From: a virus
DNA: 26,599 bases
Direction: 5' to 3' (one strand)
IMG/VR virus record: IMGVR_UViG_3300047310_000188
Coordinates: 1-26,599 of that record
Part shown: positions 20,183-26,599 of the stretch, piece by piece
Position numbering within the stretch: the stretch's first letter is position 1
How the letters are laid out: every line of letters begins with the position of its first letter
Notes under the pieces: model-generated
What the model was told of the DNA's origin: nothing
Database searches by the model: none
What the model saw: the letters and a program-made list of their open reading frames with translations, nothing else
Program-made: the position numbers and the translations under genes

Positions 20183-21187
20183 ATGACCATTCTCGGCGGC
20201 ACCACGACCACGTATGACGTGAATCGTCTGCGTGAGCAATTTTCCAACGCCATCTACATGATTTCGCCCGAAGAGACTCCGTTTCTGAGTCTTGTCGAGC
20301 GCGAGTCAATTGATGGCAAACACCCGGAATGGCAGACGGACGTTTTGGCGACCCCTGTCATTACCAACCAGCAACTGGAAGGTGATGAATACGCCTACAC
20401 CACGATTGCTGCGACAACCCGCATTGGCAACTACACCGAAATCGCCAGAAAATCGTATCTGATTGCTGGCTCGGAAGAAAAGAATACCAAGGCCGGTCCT
20501 CAATCCGAACTTGGCCGTGAGCGGGTGAAGAAGGGCAAGGAACTCAAGACCGACATGGAAGTCAGTTTGCTTGCCAACAAGGGCAGCGTAGTCGGCACCA
20601 CGGCGGTAATCCGCAAGACCGCAGGCTTTGCGGCCTGGGTTACGACCAACGACCAGCGCGGAGCCACCGGAACAGACGGCGGCTTCTCCGGTGGCACGGT
20701 GACGGCTGGCACTCCCGGCACACAGCGGGCGTTCACCAAGCCGTTCCTGGATGCTGCCATCCTAAGCGCATACACCGCGGGCGGCAGTCCAAGTGTTCTG
20801 ATGGTCTCGCCCTACGTCAAGACTGTGTTCTCGACCTTCATCAATGCCGCTGGACAAAACACCAGCGTCATCCAGTCGCGTGTCGAGAACAATAACCAGG
20901 CGACCATCTACGCTGCGGCTGACACCTACAGGTCGGATTTTGGGCTCATCGACGTGATGCCCAATCGTCAGCTCGCTCGCGCTGGCGCCACTGCAGCATC
21001 GACTGCCTACCTCATCGACCTCGATAAGGTGGCAGTCGGAATGTACCGCGACATCTTCGAAGATCGTCCGGCAAAAACCGGCGACGCAGAGAAGCGCGTG
21101 CTGCTCTGCGAGTACGCTCTCATCATGAAAAATGAGGCGGCTCATAGCTGCATCTACGGCCTCTTCGGCCTGACCGCCTCTTCGTAA
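20183..21187 (+). CDS. Major capsid protein (SU10/DUF5309 type)
   Basis: This 334-residue protein forms the icosahedral shell (HK97 fold). The opening DVNRLREQFSNAIYMISPEE with TPFLSLV is the hallmark of the SU10-type/DUF5309 capsid family. Other family features are YTEIARKSYLIAGSEE, GRERVKKGKELKTDMEVSLL, the LMVSPYVKTVFSTF segment and DVMPNRQLA. AAGGAG lies 9 bases before the ATG. The length is typical. It follows scaffold and is closed by a rho-independent terminator, which fits high expression of this gene. Confidence 0.92.
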   Translation: MTILGGTTTTYDVNRLREQFSNAIYMISPEETPFLSLVERESIDGKHPEWQTDVLATPVITNQQLEGDEYAYTTIAATTRIGNYTEIARKSYLIAGSEEKNTKAGPQSELGRERVKKGKELKTDMEVSLLANKGSVVGTTAVIRKTAGFAAWVTTNDQRGATGTDGGFSGGTVTAGTPGTQRAFTKPFLDAAILSAYTAGGSPSVLMVSPYVKTVFSTFINAAGQNTSVIQSRVENNNQATIYAAADTYRSDFGLIDVMPNRQLARAGATAASTAYLIDLDKVAVGMYRDIFEDRPAKTGDAEKRVLLCEYALIMKNEAAHSCIYGLFGLTASS

Positions 21188-21212
21188 CTCCTCCCGAGCA
21201 ACTCCCAACTTG

Positions 21213-21250
21213 GGGCGTCCTTCTATCCGGCGGGACGCCCTCTTCTTTTC
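21213..21250 (+). terminator. Rho-independent terminator after capsid gene
   Basis: GGGCGTCC (21213-21220) pairs with GGACGCCC (21233-21240) around a 12-base loop; a T-rich tract (TCTTCTTTT) follows. It would end most transcripts after the capsid gene, with read-through supplying downstream genes. Confidence 0.85.
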
Positions 21251-21259
21251 AGGTGTTCT

Positions 21260-21469
21260 ATGAAATCAGAAACCGAGACCTCGCCTAAGAAGTTCCGCAT
21301 CAAGATGATACGCGGCTACTTTCCCGCGGACCCCGACTTTCCCAGGCATCCCTTGACCGGCAGCGTGGACAAGGCCCGCGCGGGCGACATCGTAGAGCTG
21401 CCGGTCGAAGAGGCGAAGCGGCTAATCAAGGAGAAAATCGCCGAACTGCCGGATGACTTCGAGCCATGA
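21260..21469 (+). CDS. Small conserved head-region protein
   Basis: This 69-residue protein contains KMIRGYFPADPDFP and a typical GDIVELPVEEAKRLIKEKIA motif. This layout (GYFP, then AGDxVELPxEEAKxLI) recurs in short phage proteins immediately downstream of capsid genes. A connector or stabilising role is possible. AGG 7 bases upstream of the ATG serves as a weak ribosome-binding site. It overlaps the next gene by 4 bases. Confidence 0.7.
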   Translation: MKSETETSPKKFRIKMIRGYFPADPDFPRHPLTGSVDKARAGDIVELPVEEAKRLIKEKIAELPDDFEP

Positions 21470-21843
21470 AGCCCCCAGTCATTACCAACTCGAAAGTCAC
21501 TTACGACCCGCCGATTGACCCACTCAATCCCGGCCCGTGGAGCCTGCTGTCCGAGAACGAGGACTATCGCTATTGGATAAAGAAGATAGACGACGACGGC
21601 AACATGGTGATGAAGACAGAGCACAAGGGCACCGAGCAATTCTTCGAAGACAACCAGCGCGCCTACAACGATAGCGACGGCCAGCGTTGGGGCGATGGGA
21701 AGGTCTTTGGCTCCGTTCCGACCGACCTCTACTGGAAGTCCGGTCTGGCCGAGGCCAACAAGCAGGGGGACAGAGGCTTCCAACGCCGCTTCTGGAATGA
21801 CTTCGACAATCGCAAGTACAGGAAATTCAAAGGACGCATCTAA
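21466..21843 (+). CDS. Conserved hypothetical phage protein
   Basis: This 125-residue protein carries IKKIDDDGNMVMKTEHKG, the segment FFEDNQRAYNDSDGQRWGDG and VPTDLYWKSGLAEANKQGDR. The DNQxAYNxSxGxxxGDGKV and LAEAxxQGD motifs are common to a phage protein family of unknown function located between the capsid and adaptor genes. It is coupled at both ends (4 bases and 1 base). Confidence 0.7.
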   Translation: MKPPVITNSKVTYDPPIDPLNPGPWSLLSENEDYRYWIKKIDDDGNMVMKTEHKGTEQFFEDNQRAYNDSDGQRWGDGKVFGSVPTDLYWKSGLAEANKQGDRGFQRRFWNDFDNRKYRKFKGRI

Positions 21844-22454
21844 TGCCAATGGCCGACTACGCCCAACTGCAAGACAGCATCAAAGGCTGGCTGTGGGACC
21901 GGGAAGACCTGGCTGGGCGGGTGCCGGACTTCATCGCCATGGCAGAAGCCGACTTCAACGACGAGCTGCGGGTGGCTCCGATGGAGGTCTCCGCAACCGT
22001 CACCCTCACCAACGGAGCGGGCCCGTTGCCTAACGACTACCTGGCTTGGCGCCGCGTATTGAGCCAGGATAGCCCTAACCGTGTGCTGGAGTTTGCCGAC
22101 CCAGCCTGGGCGGAAGACCACTACATGGCGTGGGGGACCGAGCCCGCTTGGCACTTCACCATCTCAGGCTCCACCATCAAGACCTACCCCACCTCAGTCG
22201 CCAATCTGACGCTGCTCTACTACCAGAAGATTCCTGCGCTCTCATCCAGCAACGTCACCAACTGGCTGCTGACGCGCAAGCCCCAGGTCTACTTGTACGG
22301 ATCGCTCGTTCACGCCGCGCCATTTTTAGACGATGACGAGCGGCTGCAGACCTATGGCGCACTGCGCAAGGTAGCGTTGGACTCATTGCGCGGGACCGAC
22401 ATCATGGCCCGCTATGGCAAGGCCGTGCAAAGGCCTCCTGGTGCTACTCCGTGA
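21843..22454 (+). CDS. Head-tail adaptor protein
   Basis: This 203-residue protein contains YAQLQDSIKGWLWDREDLAG with RVPDFIAMAEADFNDELRVA, the family start of SU10-like/podovirus adaptor proteins. LPNDYLAWRRV follows, and LTLLYYQKIPALS later. The C-terminal LYGSLVHAAPFLDDDERLQT and a last helix complete the family. The adaptor binds below the portal and joins head to tail. It overlaps both neighbours (1 base before, 4 after). Confidence 0.85.
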   Translation: MPMADYAQLQDSIKGWLWDREDLAGRVPDFIAMAEADFNDELRVAPMEVSATVTLTNGAGPLPNDYLAWRRVLSQDSPNRVLEFADPAWAEDHYMAWGTEPAWHFTISGSTIKTYPTSVANLTLLYYQKIPALSSSNVTNWLLTRKPQVYLYGSLVHAAPFLDDDERLQTYGALRKVALDSLRGTDIMARYGKAVQRPPGATP

Positions 22455-22855
22455 GCAATCTCAGGCTCGTTGCCTATTCCAGCAAAGTAGCCATCATCAT
22501 GCATCCTCCTTCAACCAAGCGCGACTTGGAGTTCACCTTCGGCGAGCACTGGCGAGTTGATTTCGAGGTGAAGGACGGTGATGGCTCTATCATCAATCTC
22601 ACCGGCGCAACCATTCAATGGCGCTTGGTGGACAAGGTTGGGACAACCTCCATGACCCGTGCGGTCGGCGACGGCATCACCATCACCGGCGCCACTACCG
22701 GCCTTTGTTCCTTGTCTGTGACGCCAGCCCACCAGACCACTGCTGCCATCGTGGAAGAGGGCAACTACGCTTATGAGTTCCGGGTTACGCAATCGGGCGG
22801 CACCGTCTCGACCAATGCCAGCGGCGCGCTTGTTGTTCGACCTTCGGTGTTCTGA
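22451..22855 (+). CDS. Beta-sandwich virion protein
   Basis: This 134-residue protein starts at a GTG overlapping the previous gene by 4 bases; ATG 22500 is an alternative. It has the pattern FTFGEHWRVDFEVKDGDGSI, NLTGATIQWRLVDKVG, GDGITITGATTGLCSLSVTP and EEGNYAYEFRVTQSGGTV. This looks like a repeated beta-sandwich, similar to the N-terminal domain of phage baseplate upper proteins (BppU) and other Ig-like head/tail proteins. A small tail or capsid accessory is likely. The next gene starts at its stop (TGATG). Confidence 0.7.
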   Translation: MSNLRLVAYSSKVAIIMHPPSTKRDLEFTFGEHWRVDFEVKDGDGSIINLTGATIQWRLVDKVGTTSMTRAVGDGITITGATTGLCSLSVTPAHQTTAAIVEEGNYAYEFRVTQSGGTVSTNASGALVVRPSVF

Positions 22856-23028
22856 TGGTTGACCAACTCAACAAGGTCACTCTCTCGGTGTCTGCGGACG
22901 CTGACCATCCTGTGCGGACTGCGATTAAGAGCACCGAGGATGAGATGAACAAGCTGGTCACCGACATCAACAAGGTCGTTGCCCAACTCGAAGCGCTGGT
23001 TATGACCCGAACGCGCGAGACGCCATAG
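22855..23028 (+). CDS. Small coiled-coil hypothetical protein
   Basis: This is a 57-residue protein. Its ATG overlaps the previous stop by one base, and its TAG is directly followed by the ATG of the next gene (no gap). The second half, ADHPVRTAIKSTEDEMNKLV with TDINKVVAQLEALV, has the heptad character of a coiled coil. Tight coupling on both sides is the main evidence that it is real. Function unknown. Confidence 0.6.
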   Translation: MVDQLNKVTLSVSADADHPVRTAIKSTEDEMNKLVTDINKVVAQLEALVMTRTRETP

Positions 23029-23748
23029 ATGGGCTACCCTCAATCCAACCAGCAAACACCGTTCATCGGGTATCCACAGAACCAACTTTATAGTCCTGAC
23101 ACCCTGCAATACATGCAGGACACGCAGCAGACGTTTCTGGACTGGGGTCAGTGGCAACCGGGGATGACCTCGGTGTCGCAGTGGGACACCAACCCCGCTG
23201 ATGCTGACGTGCAGGGTCCGCGCCAGCAGATGCTCAATCAGTATCTCACGCGCGTTGGTACGCCCTACGAGCAGAGCCAACGGCAAGCCTACTGGGAGCA
23301 GATGGGCGGGCAGCACTACGGCGGCATCATTGCGCCGGAAGACCCTCTAAGCCCATTCCCCGGCACCCCAGCCTACAACAAGAAGATGTTCGAGCAGCCC
23401 GGTGGTCCATGGGGTGCGCTCAACAACATGGGTATCTCCTCGGCCTATGGCATGCCGGCATGGCAGCAGGACCAATTCTCATCGCAGAACGCCGGCCCCG
23501 GACAACCAAATAACTTCGAACAATTCAACAATATGCCGGGTTCTGGATTGTCGGATTACGGCATCCCAACGAGCTTCACTCCGGGGCCGTCCGGCGGACC
23601 AGCACAGCAACCCGCACAGCCGCCCGCGACCAACAATCCCGCGGCGCCGGAGTGGATGTATCCGCAACAGCAAACTGCGTGGGGCAACGACAGCGGTAAT
23701 CCTTGGAGCCATAATGGTGGCTGGGGCGGCAAGGGGTGGGGTCAATAA
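23029..23748 (+). CDS. Gln/Gly/Pro/Tyr-rich virion-like protein
   Basis: This 239-residue low-complexity protein begins MGYPQSNQQTPFIGYPQNQ and ends in a Trp/Gly-rich tail (HNGGWGGKGWGQ). It has few predicted secondary elements apart from a middle helical part (QGPRQQMLNQYLTRVG). It is of the same compositional type as the 17766, 2579 and 3388 products. The start is fixed by direct coupling to the preceding TAG. A flexible structural role in the virion is inferred from composition and position. Confidence 0.7.
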   Translation: MGYPQSNQQTPFIGYPQNQLYSPDTLQYMQDTQQTFLDWGQWQPGMTSVSQWDTNPADADVQGPRQQMLNQYLTRVGTPYEQSQRQAYWEQMGGQHYGGIIAPEDPLSPFPGTPAYNKKMFEQPGGPWGALNNMGISSAYGMPAWQQDQFSSQNAGPGQPNNFEQFNNMPGSGLSDYGIPTSFTPGPSGGPAQQPAQPPATNNPAAPEWMYPQQQTAWGNDSGNPWSHNGGWGGKGWGQ

Positions 23749-25899
23749 GTGGCAAGAGCAAAGGTTGTCGAGCTTCCACTCCTGACAGGCTCAGTCACTG
23801 ACGACACCGTACTCGCGTCCAAGTTCTATGCGACCGACATGGACAAGATGCGCGCGCGCGGCAAGCGCTGGGAGACCGTCAAGGGCTGGACCTCCTTCAA
23901 TGCGCTTGGAATGACCTCCGGGAAGGCTCGCGGCATTCACGCCTATGCCGACCTCGATGGCAACAACGTTCTGATTGCCGCGTCTGCAAGCGCCGTCAAT
24001 GCGTGGATGGGCGGCACGCGAATTGACATTACGCCGAAGTGGGCAGACGTGTGGCTGCACAATACGTCCATCAGGACAATCTCGGGCACGACGGCGACCT
24101 TCAAATGGTTCGTCTACCAGCCCTCCACGGACACCTTCACGGTCGCACCGCATAATTTGATAGTTGGGGACCAGATTACCTTCGGTAACGTGGTCTCGAC
24201 CGGGGGAACTCAATTGGCCGGGCCTTACACGGTCACGGCAATTGTTGACATCTACCAGTTCACAATCACGGTGGCTGCCGGTACTGTTCCCAGTTCATTC
24301 CCATTCACTGCCACGGTGGCCTTCCGAAATGGGCTGACCGATGGAACGGGTGACACGCCAGCGTTAAGGCCGCGAGCTTGGTCGATTTCCAACTTCGGGG
24401 AAAACGCGGTGATGTGTGCCTCGGACGGCACGCCGGTTTGGGTTTGGCAGCCGGCACAGACCACGCCCAATATCATCGTCAACGGCACATTTACCGCTGC
24501 TCAAGCTCCGCCATGGAGCGGTTGGGCTTTCAGCGGTGGGGTGGCATTTTATAGTTCGCCGGGCAGTCCGGCTGACTTGAACTATGACGTGTCGAATAAC
24601 GTGCTGGAGGGCGGAAAGACTTATGAGATGTCTTTCCAAGTCGTGTCGGTCTCTGGTCTTGATACCTTCCGGGTTCGCATCGACACGATAGATATCTGGC
24701 CCAGGTCCATAACCACTGCTTGGTCCGGGAACGCCGGCGCTGCTCGCACCTACACCTTCAGGTTTGTCTGCCCTGCTAATCCACTGTTATTGAAGTTCAC
24801 TGTCAACATTCCCACCGCTGGCTCGATAAGCCTTGATAACGTCTCTATCGTGCAGATGCCGATTGCAAGTCCAATCAACGAGGCGCCACAGAAGAACTAC
24901 GCGCTATTCGTGGACGGCAACGGCATCCTGTCAGTGCTGGGCTCGTATGAGGCGGATGGGGATTTCAACCCAACGCTGCTGCGCTGGTGCGGTGTTGGCA
25001 ATTATCGGACGTGGATACCGGACTCCAACAATGTTGCCGGCGAGCTACCTCTTGGCATTGGCTCCGTTGCTGTCTGCGGCGCGCAGGTCGGCGCGAGAAA
25101 TCTCATCCTGACCGATGACGCGGCCTATGCCGCCTCGTTCACCAACAACGGTTACACCCTCTCGGTGATTGGCACCGGCTGCGGCGCGATGTCCACCAAC
25201 TGTCTGGCTGTGGTGAACTCCCGCGCCTATTGGCCGTCGAAGAAAAGCCTTTGCTACTACGACGGACAACAGGTCACGGCGCTGGAGTGTTCAATCAAGA
25301 CGCGCTTTGCGACGAAGATTTCGCAGTACCAAGCAAACAAAATCTTCTCCTGGCGCAACGTCGAGTACAACGAAATCTGGATGCACTACCCGCACTCGGA
25401 TGATGGTCTTGAGGTCAGCCGCTACCTCATCCTGAATTTGCTGGACAAGGAAAACCCGTGGGCCTTCGGCACCATGAACCGAACCTGCATGGAGAAGGCA
25501 GGGGTGTTCACAAATCCGATTGGCTTCGATGTGTCCGGCGCCGTCTGGTATCACGACACGGGCTCTGACATGCCAGGAGGATTGGTGCTGCCCTACCTGG
25601 AGTCAGGCTACATCACCGCAGAGGCTGGCGACCAGTGGGTGGCGTGCAAACGGTATTATCCCGACATCCAGGACCAGATTGGCAATATCAGGTTCACCGT
25701 GACGGGCAAGCGCGCGCCGCAGGGTCAGCTCAACACTCAGGTGATAGGCCCGCTCGTCATGGTGCCGAACAAGCGCACGGTCGATTTCCTCATCAGTTGC
25801 CGGCAAATGAAATTCAAGTGGGCCTCTGAGGCCACGCCGACGAACTGGAGATTAGGCGTCGTCGGCTTGGAGATGAAGCCGGGAGAGGCGCGTCGGTGA
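23749..25899 (+). CDS. Beta-propeller tail protein with inserted modules
   Basis: This 716-residue protein shows the N-terminal pattern KFYATDMDKMRARGKRWETV and repeated blade segments. Examples are DGNNVLIAASASAVNAW, NFGENAVMCASDGTPVWVWQ, KNYALFVDGNGILSVLGSY and AYWPSKKSLCYYDGQQV. It resembles tail hub or stabilising proteins of podoviruses. Two extra domains are inserted: an HNLIVGDQITF domain (about residues 120-198), and a jelly-roll domain resembling carbohydrate-binding modules (about 241-370, from NGTFTAAQAPPWSGWAF to ISLDNVSIVQ). It starts with GTG directly after the previous stop and overlaps the next gene by 4 bases. It probably closes the tail channel and stabilises packaged DNA. 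Confidence 0.8.
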   Translation: MARAKVVELPLLTGSVTDDTVLASKFYATDMDKMRARGKRWETVKGWTSFNALGMTSGKARGIHAYADLDGNNVLIAASASAVNAWMGGTRIDITPKWADVWLHNTSIRTISGTTATFKWFVYQPSTDTFTVAPHNLIVGDQITFGNVVSTGGTQLAGPYTVTAIVDIYQFTITVAAGTVPSSFPFTATVAFRNGLTDGTGDTPALRPRAWSISNFGENAVMCASDGTPVWVWQPAQTTPNIIVNGTFTAAQAPPWSGWAFSGGVAFYSSPGSPADLNYDVSNNVLEGGKTYEMSFQVVSVSGLDTFRVRIDTIDIWPRSITTAWSGNAGAARTYTFRFVCPANPLLLKFTVNIPTAGSISLDNVSIVQMPIASPINEAPQKNYALFVDGNGILSVLGSYEADGDFNPTLLRWCGVGNYRTWIPDSNNVAGELPLGIGSVAVCGAQVGARNLILTDDAAYAASFTNNGYTLSVIGTGCGAMSTNCLAVVNSRAYWPSKKSLCYYDGQQVTALECSIKTRFATKISQYQANKIFSWRNVEYNEIWMHYPHSDDGLEVSRYLILNLLDKENPWAFGTMNRTCMEKAGVFTNPIGFDVSGAVWYHDTGSDMPGGLVLPYLESGYITAEAGDQWVACKRYYPDIQDQIGNIRFTVTGKRAPQGQLNTQVIGPLVMVPNKRTVDFLISCRQMKFKWASEATPTNWRLGVVGLEMKPGEARR

Positions 25900-26261
25900 G
25901 AAACGAATTTGAGCGTTGCTGGCCCTGGCTGGCAGCGGCGCTCGAGCACGCTGGCGGCACGCACGGCAAGGAAGACCTCTGGAAGACCATTGAGAACTGC
26001 AGCGCGCAGCTTCATCCCCTGCGCAACGGCGCCATCGTCACGACTATCCAGACGCATCCAAGCGGGCTCAAGGACGCCAATGCGTGGCTTGCGGGCGGCA
26101 ATCTCGGGGAAATCGTTGAGGTGATACCGCTGCTGGAGACCTGGCTGAAAAGCGAGGGCTGCAAGCGCGTGACACTGACCGGGCGCAAGGGGTGGATGAA
26201 GGCGCTCCCGACTTACAAGCACACAGGAATCATCATGGTGAAGGACCTTACTCATGGGTAG
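25896..26261 (+). CDS. Small conserved phage protein
   Basis: This 121-residue protein has a Trp/Ala-rich helical start (WPWLAAALEHAGG), a HTI/TTIQTHPSG strand segment, and a conserved end. That end, EGCKRVTLTGRKGWMKALPT followed by YKHTGIIMVKDL, recurs in a family of phage proteins that look like reduced GNAT acyltransferase folds. The acetyl-CoA-binding motif is not evident, so an enzymatic role is doubtful. It starts with GTG overlapping the propeller stop by 4 bases. Its 3' end overlaps the next gene by 8 bases. Confidence 0.7.
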   Translation: MRNEFERCWPWLAAALEHAGGTHGKEDLWKTIENCSAQLHPLRNGAIVTTIQTHPSGLKDANAWLAGGNLGEIVEVIPLLETWLKSEGCKRVTLTGRKGWMKALPTYKHTGIIMVKDLTHG

Positions 26262-26599
26262 CAGCTTGCCGACCAAGGCTGGCCCCTCGACTGCGGGCAC
26301 CACCAACACGACGGGCACCAGCAACGTGACCACATCGCTGGCGCCGTGGTTTACGCAGCAGTGGCAGGACATCCTCAACCAGGGCGGCAACCTCGCCAAC
26401 AATCAGAACTATTACACGATGGGTCTGACGCCGGACCAGATGACCTCCAGCATTGCCACCAACAACCTGTTGAATTCCTGGCTCAGTCAGCCGCAGCCAT
26501 CTGCCTATGACGTGTTTGGCATGGCCTCGACGCCTTTCCAGGCACCTCAAGCAAATATGAACGGGACGACGGCTGCTAATGCTTTTACTCCGCAGCAAG
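26254..26599 (+). CDS. Probable internal virion/tail protein, 5' part
   Basis: The frame starts at ATG 26254 and remains open to the window end, giving 115 residues. It is rich in Thr, Asn, Gln and Ser, with SLAPWFTQQWQDILNQGGN and NYYTMGLTPDQMTSSIA. Proteins with such an APWFTxxWxxxLxQG opening are found as long tail or ejected proteins after the tail hub gene of podoviruses. Whether it continues to a muralytic domain like the one at the left end of the window cannot be seen. It overlaps the upstream gene by 8 bases. Confidence 0.65.
   Translation, partial: MGSSLPTKAGPSTAGTTNTTGTSNVTTSLAPWFTQQWQDILNQGGNLANNQNYYTMGLTPDQMTSSIATNNLLNSWLSQPQPSAYDVFGMASTPFQAPQANMNGTTAANAFTPQQ

Noticed and set aside
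1-26599. Integrase or other proof of a temperate life style
   Set aside because: Cro/CI-like regulators and operators hint at lysogeny, but no integrase, excisionase or attachment site was recognised in this window.

Overview
The window is a stretch of a tailed double-stranded DNA phage (or a prophage of one), most likely a podovirus-type virion infecting an alphaproteobacterium. The head and neck module is recognisable from the translations: large terminase, portal, scaffold, a major capsid protein of the SU10/DUF5309 type, an adaptor protein and a beta-propeller tail protein. No contractile or long-tail genes (sheath, tube, tape measure) were seen. The alphaproteobacterial assignment is inference from the style of the helix-turn-helix and accessory proteins. 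No integrase, tRNA, transposase or CRISPR array was found. Both ends of the window cut through genes.

Layout. (1) 1-508: 3' end of a probable cell-wall hydrolase or virion protein. (2) 491-2286: a mostly minus-strand block of small accessory or early genes: a secreted ClpP/crotonase-like protein, an XRE regulator, a Cys-rich protein, a secreted Gln-rich protein and a conserved early protein. One plus-strand gene for a two-TM membrane protein is embedded in it. (3) 2369-4271: a plus-strand block with two paralogous low-complexity proteins whose starts lie in an exact 38-bp direct repeat. (4) 4234-5077: two minus-strand genes, the second an unusual fusion ending in a helix-turn-helix. (5) 5169-5498: a possible small terminase. 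(6) 5499-6018: a 520-base gap with a reversal of C/G strand bias, a G-quadruplex motif and phased CTAACGTTAG palindromes. (7) 6019-7558: five small tightly overlapping genes, two with Cys motifs. (8) 7555-11654: large terminase, then a portal encoded in two abutting frames. (9) 11657-17370: small genes and two large modular receptor-binding/fibre proteins. (10) 17380-21187: disordered virion-like proteins, scaffold and major capsid protein, closed by a terminator. (11) 21260-26599: head-completion, adaptor and tail genes, ending inside a probable internal virion or tail protein.

How it fits together. From 6019 onward the genes are packed with overlaps of 1-8 bases and read as one late packaging-and-virion operon. 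The minus-strand genes are driven by at least three sigma70-like promoters. Each has TTGACA, a 17-base spacer and a TA...T -10 box, and each carries the same 17-bp palindrome (consensus TAGGACAATCNGTCCTA) in the spacer. This looks like a repressor-controlled regulon. The window encodes two candidate repressors (946-1164 and 4541-5077); the second is expressed from one of these promoters and may regulate itself.

The most notable points are this operator regulon, the split portal with a collagen-like Pro-Gly-Met linker, a LamG domain whose C-terminal segment appears displaced about 1.8 kb into the next large gene, the tandem duplication at 2544-4084, and the structured gap at 5499-6018. All family assignments were made by eye from translated sequence, without database searches.
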